Origin: Enterovibrio norvegicus DSM 15893
GTDB taxonomy: Bacteria > Pseudomonadota > Gammaproteobacteria > Enterobacterales > Vibrionaceae
Direction of reading: 5' to 3'
Length of the DNA: 64,000 nucleotides
NCBI RefSeq assembly: GCF_900115495.1
Contig: NZ_FOWR01000025.1
Coordinates: 19,668-83,667, forward strand
Notes under the pieces: model-generated
The model's database searches: none
The model's input: only the letters and a program-made list of their open reading frames with translations
Told to the model about the DNA's origin: nothing
Made by a program: the position numbers and the translations under genes
Part shown: one piece after another, positions 38,425 to 48,245 of the stretch
How the letters are laid out: each line of letters starts with the position of its first letter
Numbering within the stretch: position 1 is the stretch's first letter

Positions 38425-40026
38425 ATGCTACTGAAAGAAGCACTAAGTGTCATGTCGAAGTCTTCTCCTTACGCTGTAACGACAGAAAGAAGCGAACATG
38501 GTAAGAATGAACTTGATTTGATAAAAGAATACCTTTACATCCAAATGCCTATAGCCATGGATGTGGAAGGCAAAATCTCAAGTTTTTCAGCCAATAAACC
38601 TGAAGTGCTATTTCTTTGTGGTAGCAGTGGGGATGGAAAGTCTGAACTGTTAACGGCGTGCAAAAAGAAATTTGGTACACGCGCTGAATTTCATTTAGAC
38701 GCAACGCACAGTTTTGATCCCCGTGAAAACGCGATTCAAACGTTAGATAAAGTTTTTGATGAGTACTTGTCTCAATCAAAACCTTTAGTAGTTGGTATAA
38801 ATACTGGCATGCTGGGTAACTATGCAGAAGAGGGTAGCAATGAGTTTTTTAAATCTACGATAAAAAACTACTTAGAGACTGGTTCTGATAGAAATGGTAT
38901 GTACTTTGTTGATTTTGAACGTTATCCAAAATTTGCTATTGATGAAGAAAGCTACACATCTGTCTTTGCAGAAAAGCTATTAAATAAGCTAACTGCTAAA
39001 GAGGACAACTTAATACGTCAGATTTTTGATAAAGATAAATTGGAATGCACCGATCCTGATTCCCGTAGATTGCAAGCAAACTATGAACTGTTAAGTTTGC
39101 CTGCGGTTCAGCGCACAGTTATAGACTTGTTGTTTAAAGCACGATTGATGAAGGATCAGTTTGTTACCGCGCGTTCTCTATTAGATTTCTTATTTATGTT
39201 GATTGCAGGGCCGGGCTATTTGTTCGATAACCTCTTTTCTGGAGGCGACAATGAGCTCGCTAACAAAATCGTTGAATTTGATCCTGCTCATCTAAGAACT
39301 AACAATATAGATCGGTTTATACTCGCAAATGATTTAGGTCTTCCAGATTCTGACTTTGAAGAATTCAAAACTCATCTGAGTGAGTTAGGGGTTGGGGGGC
39401 TAAAAAATAGTTACTCATATTTGAGACTGTTCTACATTTTAAGTGACGAAAATTTTGCCAATAATTTTCATAACAGATTCGCCCAGGATTATAGCCAGTC
39501 ACTGATTGAAGAATATATAAGCATCTATAAAAATCATAGGGATTATGATAATAGCGATGAGTGTAGATCTGTAATTAGAGAGTTTTGTAATAATACTTTG
39601 CGGACGGCAATTAGAAAGTACAATAATCGTAATGCTCCGAACCTAAAAAATAATAATTATTTGATTTCGGAAAGAAATGGATATCAACTTGTTGCAAAGT
39701 TGGAGATAAAACCAGATCTGAAAAGTATAGCTAAACAGCCTCCTACTCAAGTGTCATATTTCACTGCCTGTATTACTGTTGGAGGAGATAGTCTAACCTT
39801 GCCAGTCAATATTAACCTCTTGCAACTAATGAAGAAAATAGTCGACGGATATCGACCAAATAAACATGACAAAAACACGGTGGTATTACTTGATGAACTT
39901 GTCGAAAAAATATCAAAAATAGCTAGTAAAGAAAATACGCTGCACATCATTAATGGAAGTCAGCATATTACTGTGACGGATGATGAAGACGATAAGTATG
40001 AAGTGAGTGGCCTAAATAATGATTAA
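38425..40026 (+). CDS. dptF: DNA phosphorothioation-dependent restriction protein DptF
   Basis: This 533-aa P-loop ATPase has a Walker A motif GSSGDGKS (residues 66-73). DptF (DndF) works with DptG and DptH to restrict DNA lacking phosphorothioate marks; the trio is found beside dnd modification genes. GAGGATTT precedes the ATG. It is the first gene of a rightward operon and overlaps dptG by 8 bases. The AT-rich composition, unlike the flanking chromosome, marks horizontally acquired DNA. Confidence 0.88.
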   Translation: MLLKEALSVMSKSSPYAVTTERSEHGKNELDLIKEYLYIQMPIAMDVEGKISSFSANKPEVLFLCGSSGDGKSELLTACKKKFGTRAEFHLDATHSFDPRENAIQTLDKVFDEYLSQSKPLVVGINTGMLGNYAEEGSNEFFKSTIKNYLETGSDRNGMYFVDFERYPKFAIDEESYTSVFAEKLLNKLTAKEDNLIRQIFDKDKLECTDPDSRRLQANYELLSLPAVQRTVIDLLFKARLMKDQFVTARSLLDFLFMLIAGPGYLFDNLFSGGDNELANKIVEFDPAHLRTNNIDRFILANDLGLPDSDFEEFKTHLSELGVGGLKNSYSYLRLFYILSDENFANNFHNRFAQDYSQSLIEEYISIYKNHRDYDNSDECRSVIREFCNNTLRTAIRKYNNRNAPNLKNNNYLISERNGYQLVAKLEIKPDLKSIAKQPPTQVSYFTACITVGGDSLTLPVNINLLQLMKKIVDGYRPNKHDKNTVVLLDELVEKISKIASKENTLHIINGSQHITVTDDEDDKYEVSGLNND

Positions 40027-41332
40027 AAAAAATCTTGCTCCCCCTAGCAATAATGCGTTCACATCGTTCTTACCATTAAGAACTAAAGATAAGCATTACA
40101 AATTCTGCTGGGATTCTGTATTGGGTTATTTAGTGCATATTTTATACAGTAAATCCCTTTTCACAAAAAATGTTTATGAATTTAAGGGCTTGTGTGAAAA
40201 AAATTTTTCTAAGAATTTGGAAAGTGATGATTCTGGTCTTTGGGATGTTATAGAAAAAATGTACTTCCAGAACGATGAATTATTTAAGATATCTCCGGAA
40301 TTTCTCATTTTCAAAGCTGCTGGAAAAGAGATTGATGCTAATAGCAAAAAGCTTGGGGATATGTACGCGGGAGTATTGAATGGCTTCACCGTCGAGAGTT
40401 CGTCAGTAACTAATCTTAATTTCCTAGAGCGAGAGATTAAGTCTGAATTCGATAAGTTTCATGTGTCTGGTAAAAAAACCACTCCAAAAGAATTCCCGAC
40501 CTATTTACCTTTTATTTCTGAATATTTTAAAAAAGACTTGCATTTTTTAAATAAAAAACCCCACTACCTAATCAGTAATTTTAATGCTGTTATTAGGTTG
40601 TATGGTTTTTTGTATATATCTCAGATGGCTCTAAGTATTAATAATTGGGCGTGTGGTGAGCCAAAAAGCGAGCCTTGTTTTTTTATTTTAGATAATGAAA
40701 AAGCGAGTGAGGAAAGGTCACAAGTTAAAAATTGTGGATACGATAAAATACGTGATCACTTAGAGTATTTGTACCCATATCTTTTCATGAATGAAGCGTT
40801 ACAAGAGAAAAATAACGTTCAACCATTATGGAAGCTTTTTGATGAGATTAATGATAGCCATATTGATGGTTTGAATAATTTTGGCGAAGATTTTATCGCT
40901 GATCGTACAGAAAGAAAGTGGTATAACACAGAGTTAAATTGGCAACGTAGCGAAGACAAAAAAAACGTGTTAGCGCAACTACTCGAAGCTTCTCACTCAC
41001 AGTTTCATAGAAGGAAAGGTCGTTTATCTACATATAGCAATACTGCTGTTAAAGGTACATTGCTGAATATCCTTGATCCCTTCATCCAAAATAGGAAACG
41101 GGGAGGGAACGTACTAGCTTTTAATCAAGACTATATTGTTCTGCTTACCAATTTAGTTATAGGTGAGAGAGAAAAACTACGCTTTCATGAGGTGATAAAA
41201 GAATTCGAAGCTAGAGGTGTATATTTCGATAAACAGAGTCAACAGAACTTGGTTGATTTCTATGAGCGTATGGGCAACGTAGTGAGAATGAGTGATAGTG
41301 GAGATGCAGTATATGTCAGACCAACAGTATAA
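40019..41332 (+). CDS. dptG: DNA phosphorothioation-dependent restriction protein DptG
   Basis: This 437-aa protein sits between the ATPases DptF and DptH, the invariant place of DptG (DndG). No nuclease or nucleotide-binding motif is obvious by eye; the C-terminal third (KGRLSTYSNTAVKGTL onward) ends in a winged-helix-like region. It is very AT-rich. It overlaps dptF by 8 bases and dptH by about 20 bases, implying translational coupling. The identity rests on size and context as much as on sequence. Confidence 0.82.
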   Translation: MIKKNLAPPSNNAFTSFLPLRTKDKHYKFCWDSVLGYLVHILYSKSLFTKNVYEFKGLCEKNFSKNLESDDSGLWDVIEKMYFQNDELFKISPEFLIFKAAGKEIDANSKKLGDMYAGVLNGFTVESSSVTNLNFLEREIKSEFDKFHVSGKKTTPKEFPTYLPFISEYFKKDLHFLNKKPHYLISNFNAVIRLYGFLYISQMALSINNWACGEPKSEPCFFILDNEKASEERSQVKNCGYDKIRDHLEYLYPYLFMNEALQEKNNVQPLWKLFDEINDSHIDGLNNFGEDFIADRTERKWYNTELNWQRSEDKKNVLAQLLEASHSQFHRRKGRLSTYSNTAVKGTLLNILDPFIQNRKRGGNVLAFNQDYIVLLTNLVIGEREKLRFHEVIKEFEARGVYFDKQSQQNLVDFYERMGNVVRMSDSGDAVYVRPTV

Positions 41333-44300
41333 TAATTTTCTAGTCTCCCACTTTAGCCAATGGGCAATGGATAAATTAAAGGTTGGATTCCGTTATCAGT
41401 TCACTTGTCCTGACAACGAAAAAGGGCTGAGCCTATATCAGGCATTCTTGGACGTTTCCGATAGTAGTGTTGAAGTTAGAGGAATTAAACTCAATACCAT
41501 CAGGTATGGTAATATCGAGCTTATTCCTGTTTGTGAAGGTGAAAACTTTACTGAGAACTATATCGCTCACTTACGTGATAAAGTATCTGCGATGGAAGGT
41601 TCCGCTAAAGGTACAGCATTACTTATTATCCATAACTCCATGTTAGATACTCTACGAAACTCTACAGAAGATGTTGCTCAGAGTGGCTTCGTATGGCACC
41701 CGGAAAATATTAGAGATTTATTACATAAAAAAATTGATAAAAATGATAAGAAAGCAAAAATTTCAGAGTGCTTACTTAACTATCAATTTGATGAAATCCA
41801 AGATGATAATGCAACGATGTTTGGTTTTGAAAAGCTCTACACTGCAATCGCCGGAGGCGATTTACAGTTTCAAAAACTCGGGCTGCTAAAAGATGATCTA
41901 CTTTCTGAAGTGGACTGGGAAGGTGATCAAATTATGGATCGCCTTAAGGATAATAAAACGCTTAGTGCCAAATTAGATAATATCACTCAACATTCTTCTA
42001 ATGAATTACAAGATAAACTTGCGTCATTGGATTTTAGTGAAAAGTTTATAAAAGAGCATTTCCCTGACGATAACATAGAGCTATATAAAGAAAATTTGGA
42101 TTTGGGTGAATGCTTTGCTGAACAAGAAAAAAATAGAACAAATCTATTAGAGTTAGAAAGGGTTACAGCTCCCTATACGGAATTTCTGAGTAAATCTAAA
42201 TCAGATAAAGGGGCTGGCGCCAGAGAAAAGCACATAGTTCTATTACTCGAATCAGAACAACATAAATTTGAGTTGGATTTATGTTTCCTAAATCAAAAAT
42301 TAAAAGATAGCTTTTGTAAAATTCAACACAACCAAAAACAGCTGCCTGTAGATATAGAGATAAAGAATTTGGGCGGTGTTAGAAGCCGAGCTTTATTAAC
42401 AGGTGCCTTTGATGGTCAACCACGGTACTTTACGTTTCAAGTCAAAACAGATAAGCCAAAAGAAACTCATAAATTTAGAGTCTTAGTCATCAGAAAAAGC
42501 GATTTTTACGTAGATGCGTTTAGGCATATATACCTCATTGATCCGTTGAACAAATGGGTAACACTTCAGACTGATGAGCAAAGCCTACAAGTAAGCGAGC
42601 TTTCAGAGCAAAGAGCTTTAGAAGTAAACGGTCAAGTATTTGATACAACGGCTACGGGGTTAGTAGATTTCAAAGCATTTTCTAGAGATTCTGATGACGT
42701 TAATTTTGTCGTAGTAACTGGAGATAGCCAGCTAAAGTTCAATGTTGAAGGTGAGGTTGCTACCGATTCATTGTCTCTACCACTAATGTTAGATCAGAGC
42801 CGTTTTAAAGATCTTTTTGATGACGGCTACTTTGGAAGGTACAACCGCACCAAAGAGAAGGTGCTCATTGATGAGAAAGAAGTCGCTCCAAAGGGAAAAC
42901 GCCTCTCATTACTTCAGTTGGAAGCCAAGCTGCTTGATGGTAGGCTTGTGGCCACTAGTGGAACGCTAGGTGATATTCACTTATGTGATTTGAACGAAGA
43001 CTTCCCAGTGCTTTCTAGTGCCTATAAAGGGCTGTTTGATGCATTGTCTCGAGATAAAACCTTACTTAGTCTTTCTGGCTGGGGATGTGAGCTTGTTGAT
43101 CTAATTAGCCGAATTGTTACTGCTTATCAAATAGAAATAGACAAGATACCCTATCATTCTCCTCTAAATGAAAAACATAAACAGCTAATGAATATAGGAT
43201 TTTCGGACTTTGATGGTGCTACTTTTATCACGCCTTATCATCCGCTTGTATTAGCATATAATGCGAACTTGGCGGGTGTTTTAAAAGAAGATAAGGATGG
43301 AGAAAGGAGTTTCGTTAAATTACCGCCAGTCACAATACAAAGGTTAACTGCGCAGGGCTTACTACCATTTGTTTATGACCCAATTAATGACTTCGCATAC
43401 AACCATGCGATAAGTGAAAATGTATTTTGGTCAAAGTTGATTCCACAAAAAAACAGCAGTTATGATTATGTGCGTAGTTTAGTCAAAGATAAAGTGAGTA
43501 AGTTCTCGGTTGCCTTCAAGCATCTATTTGTTGCGGGCAGTAAAACTACATTGATTATTAACTCTGTAAATAACACTGAAAATAAGGAAGTTTTCCTCGG
43601 CTTGATAGACTTCATTAAGCTTAAAAAAGACAAAGTTACCAAAATTCACGTTAACTTATACGATAAGACAGAACGCGATAGTTGGTTTGACAAATTTGCT
43701 GATGCGGCAAGTTATGAAGAGTTAAAGGACTTATGTGAGTTAAATAAAGGATCAGATAAAGGGCAAGCAGATAGCATTATTGACCTTCTGAGAACGCGTT
43801 TAACTTATAGCAAGTATAAACATGAAGATGGCGAAAAAGAGCAAGCTTATGCTCACATGAGCTTTTTTAAAAACAACGAACGTGTTCAGGCAACAGATGT
43901 TGATGTTTTAAAGCAATCAACTGGAGTGGTTAGTAACGGACTTATGCCAGGAGAGGCTGCTACCAACAAAAACGGTAGTTACTATACGGCGTTTGGATTG
44001 AAGGATGTTGATCTAGAAAGCGCGCCTCAATTGAAGCTAGCAGCTAAGTATGGTGGGCTAGTGAAACCGGCTAAACGACAACATGAAGAGTACGGTGATG
44101 CAAAATCACAAGCACTAGTAGTAACTGAAAACTTTAAAGTTCTCCTATACCGTGCATATGAAAACTCTATTTGGACCACGATCATTGACCCAAAAGTTAC
44201 GTTGGAGTTCTTTGAGAGCCAAAAGGACATGGTTCTCATCCATTACTCGGATAACTATACGAACTCTGTAAATTACGATGCGATAACCGTCACTAAGCAG

Positions 44301-46337
44301 ACAGACCTCTATCATAAAGTACTTGAAAATGATGAAGGCGGAATCATTGAAGAGTTTAATGCATTTAATGGGGAGTGGTTACTCAATTTAGTTACCGCAA
44401 AAGATAATGAACGAAAAGAAAAACGTGGAATTATCTGTGCTTACAAATACATCAATTGCTTAGTTGCGAATTCAGACATTACTTGGGTTCCTCTTTCTAT
44501 TGCAGAGATTGTTCGTGTTGCGGGAAATCTAGGGCTGAATATGGCAGATAGTGACTTGTCGCGTCATGCTCAAGGCTTTAAGAAAGGCGTTATTTCAGAT
44601 GATATTCTATTTGTCGGCTTTAAAGACCAAAAAATGATTTTACTACCCGTTGAAGTAAAAACGGGTAAAAGGCAGACGCACAGTAAGGGTGTAGAACAGG
44701 CTCAGGAGTTGAAACGGTACTTCGGGTCGTTACTAGGACAACAGAATCTCGCAGGGAACCTGTACCGAGGTCTATTCATGCGTCAAGTACTGATGCAAAT
44801 AGATAAGTACAAGTTATATAACGTTTACGACGCAGGCTATTTTAGTAGCATTGAAAATGATAGTGCCTTCTGGCTACAAGGAAATTATCAACTCTCTGAG
44901 CTGGTGGATTATCCAGCAGGCTTCTTGTTCGTAAACGTCGAAGATAGCAACTTCAGTAAAGCCTCGTTTATGAAGGTTCATGACGTACTAAAAATAGAGT
45001 TACCAGCGGGCAACCTTAGCCACTGGGTGCGAACGCCAATGCGAACTCTTTTCTCTGAACTAACACCTGCTAAGCTTCACCATATCGATAGTCGATATAT
45101 CCTAGAAAAGGATTGTCCAATCCAGCCTTTAAGCACTTTAAACTTGCCTGAGAAACAAGCTGAAAGTCTTGAGGATGATGGTAAGAGTTCGACATCGACA
45201 AATGAACTAGAAACAGAAGATTTGGAGTCTATCGATAATCAGGTTCAGCCATTGATTGAACCTGTAAAGTCAGCCAGAAAAACAATGTCGACGGAAGAGT
45301 TAGAATCAATATACCAACAAATTATTGATTGTTTTTACAGCCATAAAATAACGCTAATGAAGCCAGATAACGTTGAACCTTTTATTGAAGGACCTGCATC
45401 AATTCTGTTCAGAGTTGGGTTGAACTTGGGTGATAAGCCAGAAAATGTTTTTGCCAAGTCCCAATCACTGAAGTTGGCATTGAAACTTGGGCAAGAGCAA
45501 GATATAGGCTTTGGAATCGATAGAGGCTGCATAACCATTGATGTTCCTAAGAGCCAAGAGCAACGCTACTTTGTTGACCAAAACGATATCTGGCCGAACT
45601 GGGAGCGACCAGATGGTTCTCTTGAGGTACCGCTGGGTGAAGATCGCTTTGGTGAAGTAATTAAACTCAATTTTTCATCCTCAAACTGCCCTCACTTATT
45701 GATTGGTGGGACTACGGGTAGTGGTAAATCGGAAGCTTTGAATACGATTTTGTACGGCATGGTAGAACATTACAGTCCTGATGAGCTTAAGTTAATGCTT
45801 ATTGACCCTAAGGGTACTGAGCTTAATGATTTTGAGCGATACCCACATCTGATTGGCCGTATCGGTTTTGATGATGAAGATGCATTAGAACTGCTTACGC
45901 AAGCGGTCGAGGAGATGCAATCGAGATATAAGAAGTTCAAAGCTCAAAGTGTCCGTTCGTTACCAGATTACAATGCCAAGGTAAGCGAAGAAGAACGAAT
46001 CCCTTGGTGGGTGCTTGTTCTTGATGAGTATGCAGACCTAACGTCTGATAAAGAGATGAAGAAAGATATCGAAGCTGAACTGAAACGTTTGGCGCAAAAA
46101 GCTCGTGCAGCAGGTATTCACTTAATCATTGCCACGCAAAAACCAAGTGCTGATGTGATCAGTACTAACTTACGTTCTAACCTTCCAGCTCAGCTAGCTC
46201 TACGCGTGAAAAATGGTACGGAAAGCCGTGTTATTTTGGATGAGCAAGGTGCTGAAGTGCTTAATGGCAAAGGAGATGCTTACCTTAAATCGGAAGGCAA
46301 GTTAGTTAGAATTCAGTGCGCAAGAGTAAGCTATTGA
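41313..46337 (+). CDS. dptH: DNA phosphorothioation-dependent restriction protein DptH
   Basis: This protein of about 1674 aa is the large restriction component DptH (DndH). The C-terminal 250 residues form an FtsK/HerA-type motor: Walker A GGTTGSGKSEAL (about 1465-1476) and Walker B VLVLDEYADL (about 1566-1575), followed by ATQKPSADV and RSNLPAQLALRV. The first 1100 residues have no recognisable catalytic motif; an acidic low-complexity linker (about 1290-1320) precedes the motor. I chose the ATG at 41313 (MSDQQYNNF) after GGAG; GTG at 41292 and ATG at 41304 are alternatives. It ends the dptFGH set. Confidence 0.9.
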   Translation: MSDQQYNNFLVSHFSQWAMDKLKVGFRYQFTCPDNEKGLSLYQAFLDVSDSSVEVRGIKLNTIRYGNIELIPVCEGENFTENYIAHLRDKVSAMEGSAKGTALLIIHNSMLDTLRNSTEDVAQSGFVWHPENIRDLLHKKIDKNDKKAKISECLLNYQFDEIQDDNATMFGFEKLYTAIAGGDLQFQKLGLLKDDLLSEVDWEGDQIMDRLKDNKTLSAKLDNITQHSSNELQDKLASLDFSEKFIKEHFPDDNIELYKENLDLGECFAEQEKNRTNLLELERVTAPYTEFLSKSKSDKGAGAREKHIVLLLESEQHKFELDLCFLNQKLKDSFCKIQHNQKQLPVDIEIKNLGGVRSRALLTGAFDGQPRYFTFQVKTDKPKETHKFRVLVIRKSDFYVDAFRHIYLIDPLNKWVTLQTDEQSLQVSELSEQRALEVNGQVFDTTATGLVDFKAFSRDSDDVNFVVVTGDSQLKFNVEGEVATDSLSLPLMLDQSRFKDLFDDGYFGRYNRTKEKVLIDEKEVAPKGKRLSLLQLEAKLLDGRLVATSGTLGDIHLCDLNEDFPVLSSAYKGLFDALSRDKTLLSLSGWGCELVDLISRIVTAYQIEIDKIPYHSPLNEKHKQLMNIGFSDFDGATFITPYHPLVLAYNANLAGVLKEDKDGERSFVKLPPVTIQRLTAQGLLPFVYDPINDFAYNHAISENVFWSKLIPQKNSSYDYVRSLVKDKVSKFSVAFKHLFVAGSKTTLIINSVNNTENKEVFLGLIDFIKLKKDKVTKIHVNLYDKTERDSWFDKFADAASYEELKDLCELNKGSDKGQADSIIDLLRTRLTYSKYKHEDGEKEQAYAHMSFFKNNERVQATDVDVLKQSTGVVSNGLMPGEAATNKNGSYYTAFGLKDVDLESAPQLKLAAKYGGLVKPAKRQHEEYGDAKSQALVVTENFKVLLYRAYENSIWTTIIDPKVTLEFFESQKDMVLIHYSDNYTNSVNYDAITVTKQTDLYHKVLENDEGGIIEEFNAFNGEWLLNLVTAKDNERKEKRGIICAYKYINCLVANSDITWVPLSIAEIVRVAGNLGLNMADSDLSRHAQGFKKGVISDDILFVGFKDQKMILLPVEVKTGKRQTHSKGVEQAQELKRYFGSLLGQQNLAGNLYRGLFMRQVLMQIDKYKLYNVYDAGYFSSIENDSAFWLQGNYQLSELVDYPAGFLFVNVEDSNFSKASFMKVHDVLKIELPAGNLSHWVRTPMRTLFSELTPAKLHHIDSRYILEKDCPIQPLSTLNLPEKQAESLEDDGKSSTSTNELETEDLESIDNQVQPLIEPVKSARKTMSTEELESIYQQIIDCFYSHKITLMKPDNVEPFIEGPASILFRVGLNLGDKPENVFAKSQSLKLALKLGQEQDIGFGIDRGCITIDVPKSQEQRYFVDQNDIWPNWERPDGSLEVPLGEDRFGEVIKLNFSSSNCPHLLIGGTTGSGKSEALNTILYGMVEHYSPDELKLMLIDPKGTELNDFERYPHLIGRIGFDDEDALELLTQAVEEMQSRYKKFKAQSVRSLPDYNAKVSEEERIPWWVLVLDEYADLTSDKEMKKDIEAELKRLAQKARAAGIHLIIATQKPSADVISTNLRSNLPAQLALRVKNGTESRVILDEQGAEVLNGKGDAYLKSEGKLVRIQCARVSY

Positions 46338-46359
46338 GCTTTTTTTATTGGGTCCTCAA

Positions 46360-46382
46360 AACCACCGCCTAGGGCGGTGGTT
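46360..46382 (+). terminator. Hairpin after dptH, terminator or IS200-type end
   Basis: AACCACCGCC (46360-46369) and GGCGGTGGTT (46373-46382) form a perfect 10-bp stem with a 3-base loop, 22 bases after the dptH stop. The following sequence (ATTGTTCC) is only weakly T-rich, and an upstream T-run (46341-46347) precedes it, so it could end leftward transcripts better than rightward ones. Compact CCACC...GGTGG hairpins also occur at ends of IS200/IS605 elements. Confidence 0.6.
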
Positions 46383-46569
46383 ATTGTTCCTTGAAACTTA
46401 AGAAGTGTCGATGTTAGAAGTAGCTTCGTATTCATTACAAGTGATAGGGAAAAACCGTATAGGTGATAATTGAAGTGCATCACATGTCTGTTGTCGTCGT
46501 TAATACAATATATATTGGACGTCAAAGTAGAGATGAAATTTTAAAATATAAGACAAAATAATTAGGTTT
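46383..46569 (-). pseudogene. Possible IS200-type transposase remnant
   Basis: On the minus strand at about 46500-46400 a short frame reads RHVMHFNYHL, which resembles the HxVYxLxYHxV start of IS200/IS605 Y1 transposases; the rest of the gene is absent and the frame then decays. Together with the adjacent hairpin it might be a deleted IS200-like element. The match is short and could be chance. Confidence 0.2.
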
Positions 46570-48243
46570 ATGATGAAAGAGTTTATATATGACGCTATTG
46601 CGTTTAAACAAACAGATGATAGTGATTGGAACATTTCCTTTAGTGCAAATGCCTTAGAGATATCCAATTGGGCTGGAATACCTCAGAAGAAAAATTTCGA
46701 CTCAGTAGAGTCTTCTGGTTTTCAACGAACTATTAAGCTAGAAAGAATGAATAGTTTAATTAGTTTTTACTCTGAACAGAAAAATATAATACAAAACCCT
46801 CTTTTGTGTGCATCTCGTAATTCTTCAGACCAAAATAAACCTGGCGTATTTTTTACTGCTGACTCCAACCAGACCGGTGAATACTCTCGTAAAGGTAAAG
46901 TGAAAATTATGGTTGAAGATTACTCTTCAATGACTTTAAAAGAAACACTAGTGATGTTTAAAGAATCATTAGAGTTAAGAGTACCGGAGCTAGCAGAGTC
47001 AGAGCTTGATCAGTCCTTGCTCAATGAGATAAAAAAGACGTTTTTTGAAGACGATAGTTATGTAAAAAGTGATGACTTATCTAGTGAAGCTCTCGTTGAA
47101 TTAGAATCCTCGCACATTGCTGATTTGTGGCAAGAAACACAATGCAGAATCGAAACGCTAAACGAAGCTGAGACAGAGCCTGATTCAATTCTAGGTTTTG
47201 ATAAAGAGGCTTTGATTTCGTACCTTTTACCTGCAACGATGGTTGATGGGCAGCATAGATTAAAAGGAGCGATTGCTCAGTTTGAAACTATGAGAGATAA
47301 ACCTGAGTTAATGGAAGAGGTAGAAAACTATATACTTAGTGGAAAAAGCCCTGTAGAAGCACAGGCTTTGATCGAGGATAAGTATATTAGAAAACTACCA
47401 GTGTCACTAATTCTTAGTGATGACCCTGCAGAGCACGTATTTCAATTTGTAGTGGTAAATCAAAAAGCAACTCCAATCAATACAGCTTTACTTGGAACTA
47501 TAGTATCAACGACGTTGAGTAGTGATGAATTAGAGAGGGTTTCTCACCGATTAAAAAATGCCGATATACCACTAGAAGATTCTCAAGCTGTCTCATTTGC
47601 TACAAGAGATCGAAGAAGTCCTTTTTTTAATTTGGTTCAAACCGGAATTACTGGTGAAAACGGAGGTAAAATACCATGGACTGTAATGAAAACAATAGTC
47701 TCCATGTTTAAAGACCTAAAGGGAGCAAAATTCTATAGTGATACAGTAAAAACTGATTTCGCAGACTTATGGAAAAGACGCCTACTACTAAGTTCTAACA
47801 TTGTCGAAGGCGATGATCTAGAAGAAAAAATGAAACACTGGTGCAGTGATGATGGTGCTTGGAAAGAAGTGTTTCTCGTCTTTTGGTGTAAAATTAGAGA
47901 TGAATTTGGTTCTATTGATGATGATGGAAGACAAAATTATTGGGGGCATACCAATTCAAACTTATTCAATAAAATATCGCTCACTATTTTGGCAACTGAT
48001 TATTTTAAATACTTATCTTCCGCACGAGTAAAGCTCAATTCGATTGATGATGTTGAAAGTAGTATTACTGAATGGTTAATTGATGTAGATCGTACTTATT
48101 TTGATCGGGATTGGGTGCTAAAAAATACTAAGAAAGATTCGCCTGGAATTAGAAAGCAATGGTCTTCTCTTTGGATGAATTACCGAGAAGATCCTAGAAA
48201 ATTGCCGTCTGTAAGTCAGTATAGAATTAGTTTTGGAGGCTAA
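46570..48243 (+). CDS. Second DGQHR-domain protein of the Dnd island
   Basis: This 557-aa protein contains the DGQHR motif (VDGQHRLKG, residues about 225-233) and the surrounding pattern of DndB-like proteins: an N-terminal NSLISFYSEQ...NPLL segment like DndB's IPQISNYIQS, and FVVVNQKATPINTALLG after the motif. It is longer than DndB (361 aa) and encoded on the opposite strand, just after dptFGH. It is followed by an HNH nuclease gene two bases away, so the two are coupled. DGQHR proteins are linked to phosphorothioation, but a specific role for this paralogue is not known to me. Confidence 0.8.
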   Translation: MMKEFIYDAIAFKQTDDSDWNISFSANALEISNWAGIPQKKNFDSVESSGFQRTIKLERMNSLISFYSEQKNIIQNPLLCASRNSSDQNKPGVFFTADSNQTGEYSRKGKVKIMVEDYSSMTLKETLVMFKESLELRVPELAESELDQSLLNEIKKTFFEDDSYVKSDDLSSEALVELESSHIADLWQETQCRIETLNEAETEPDSILGFDKEALISYLLPATMVDGQHRLKGAIAQFETMRDKPELMEEVENYILSGKSPVEAQALIEDKYIRKLPVSLILSDDPAEHVFQFVVVNQKATPINTALLGTIVSTTLSSDELERVSHRLKNADIPLEDSQAVSFATRDRRSPFFNLVQTGITGENGGKIPWTVMKTIVSMFKDLKGAKFYSDTVKTDFADLWKRRLLLSSNIVEGDDLEEKMKHWCSDDGAWKEVFLVFWCKIRDEFGSIDDDGRQNYWGHTNSNLFNKISLTILATDYFKYLSSARVKLNSIDDVESSITEWLIDVDRTYFDRDWVLKNTKKDSPGIRKQWSSLWMNYREDPRKLPSVSQYRISFGG

Positions 48244-48245
48244 TT

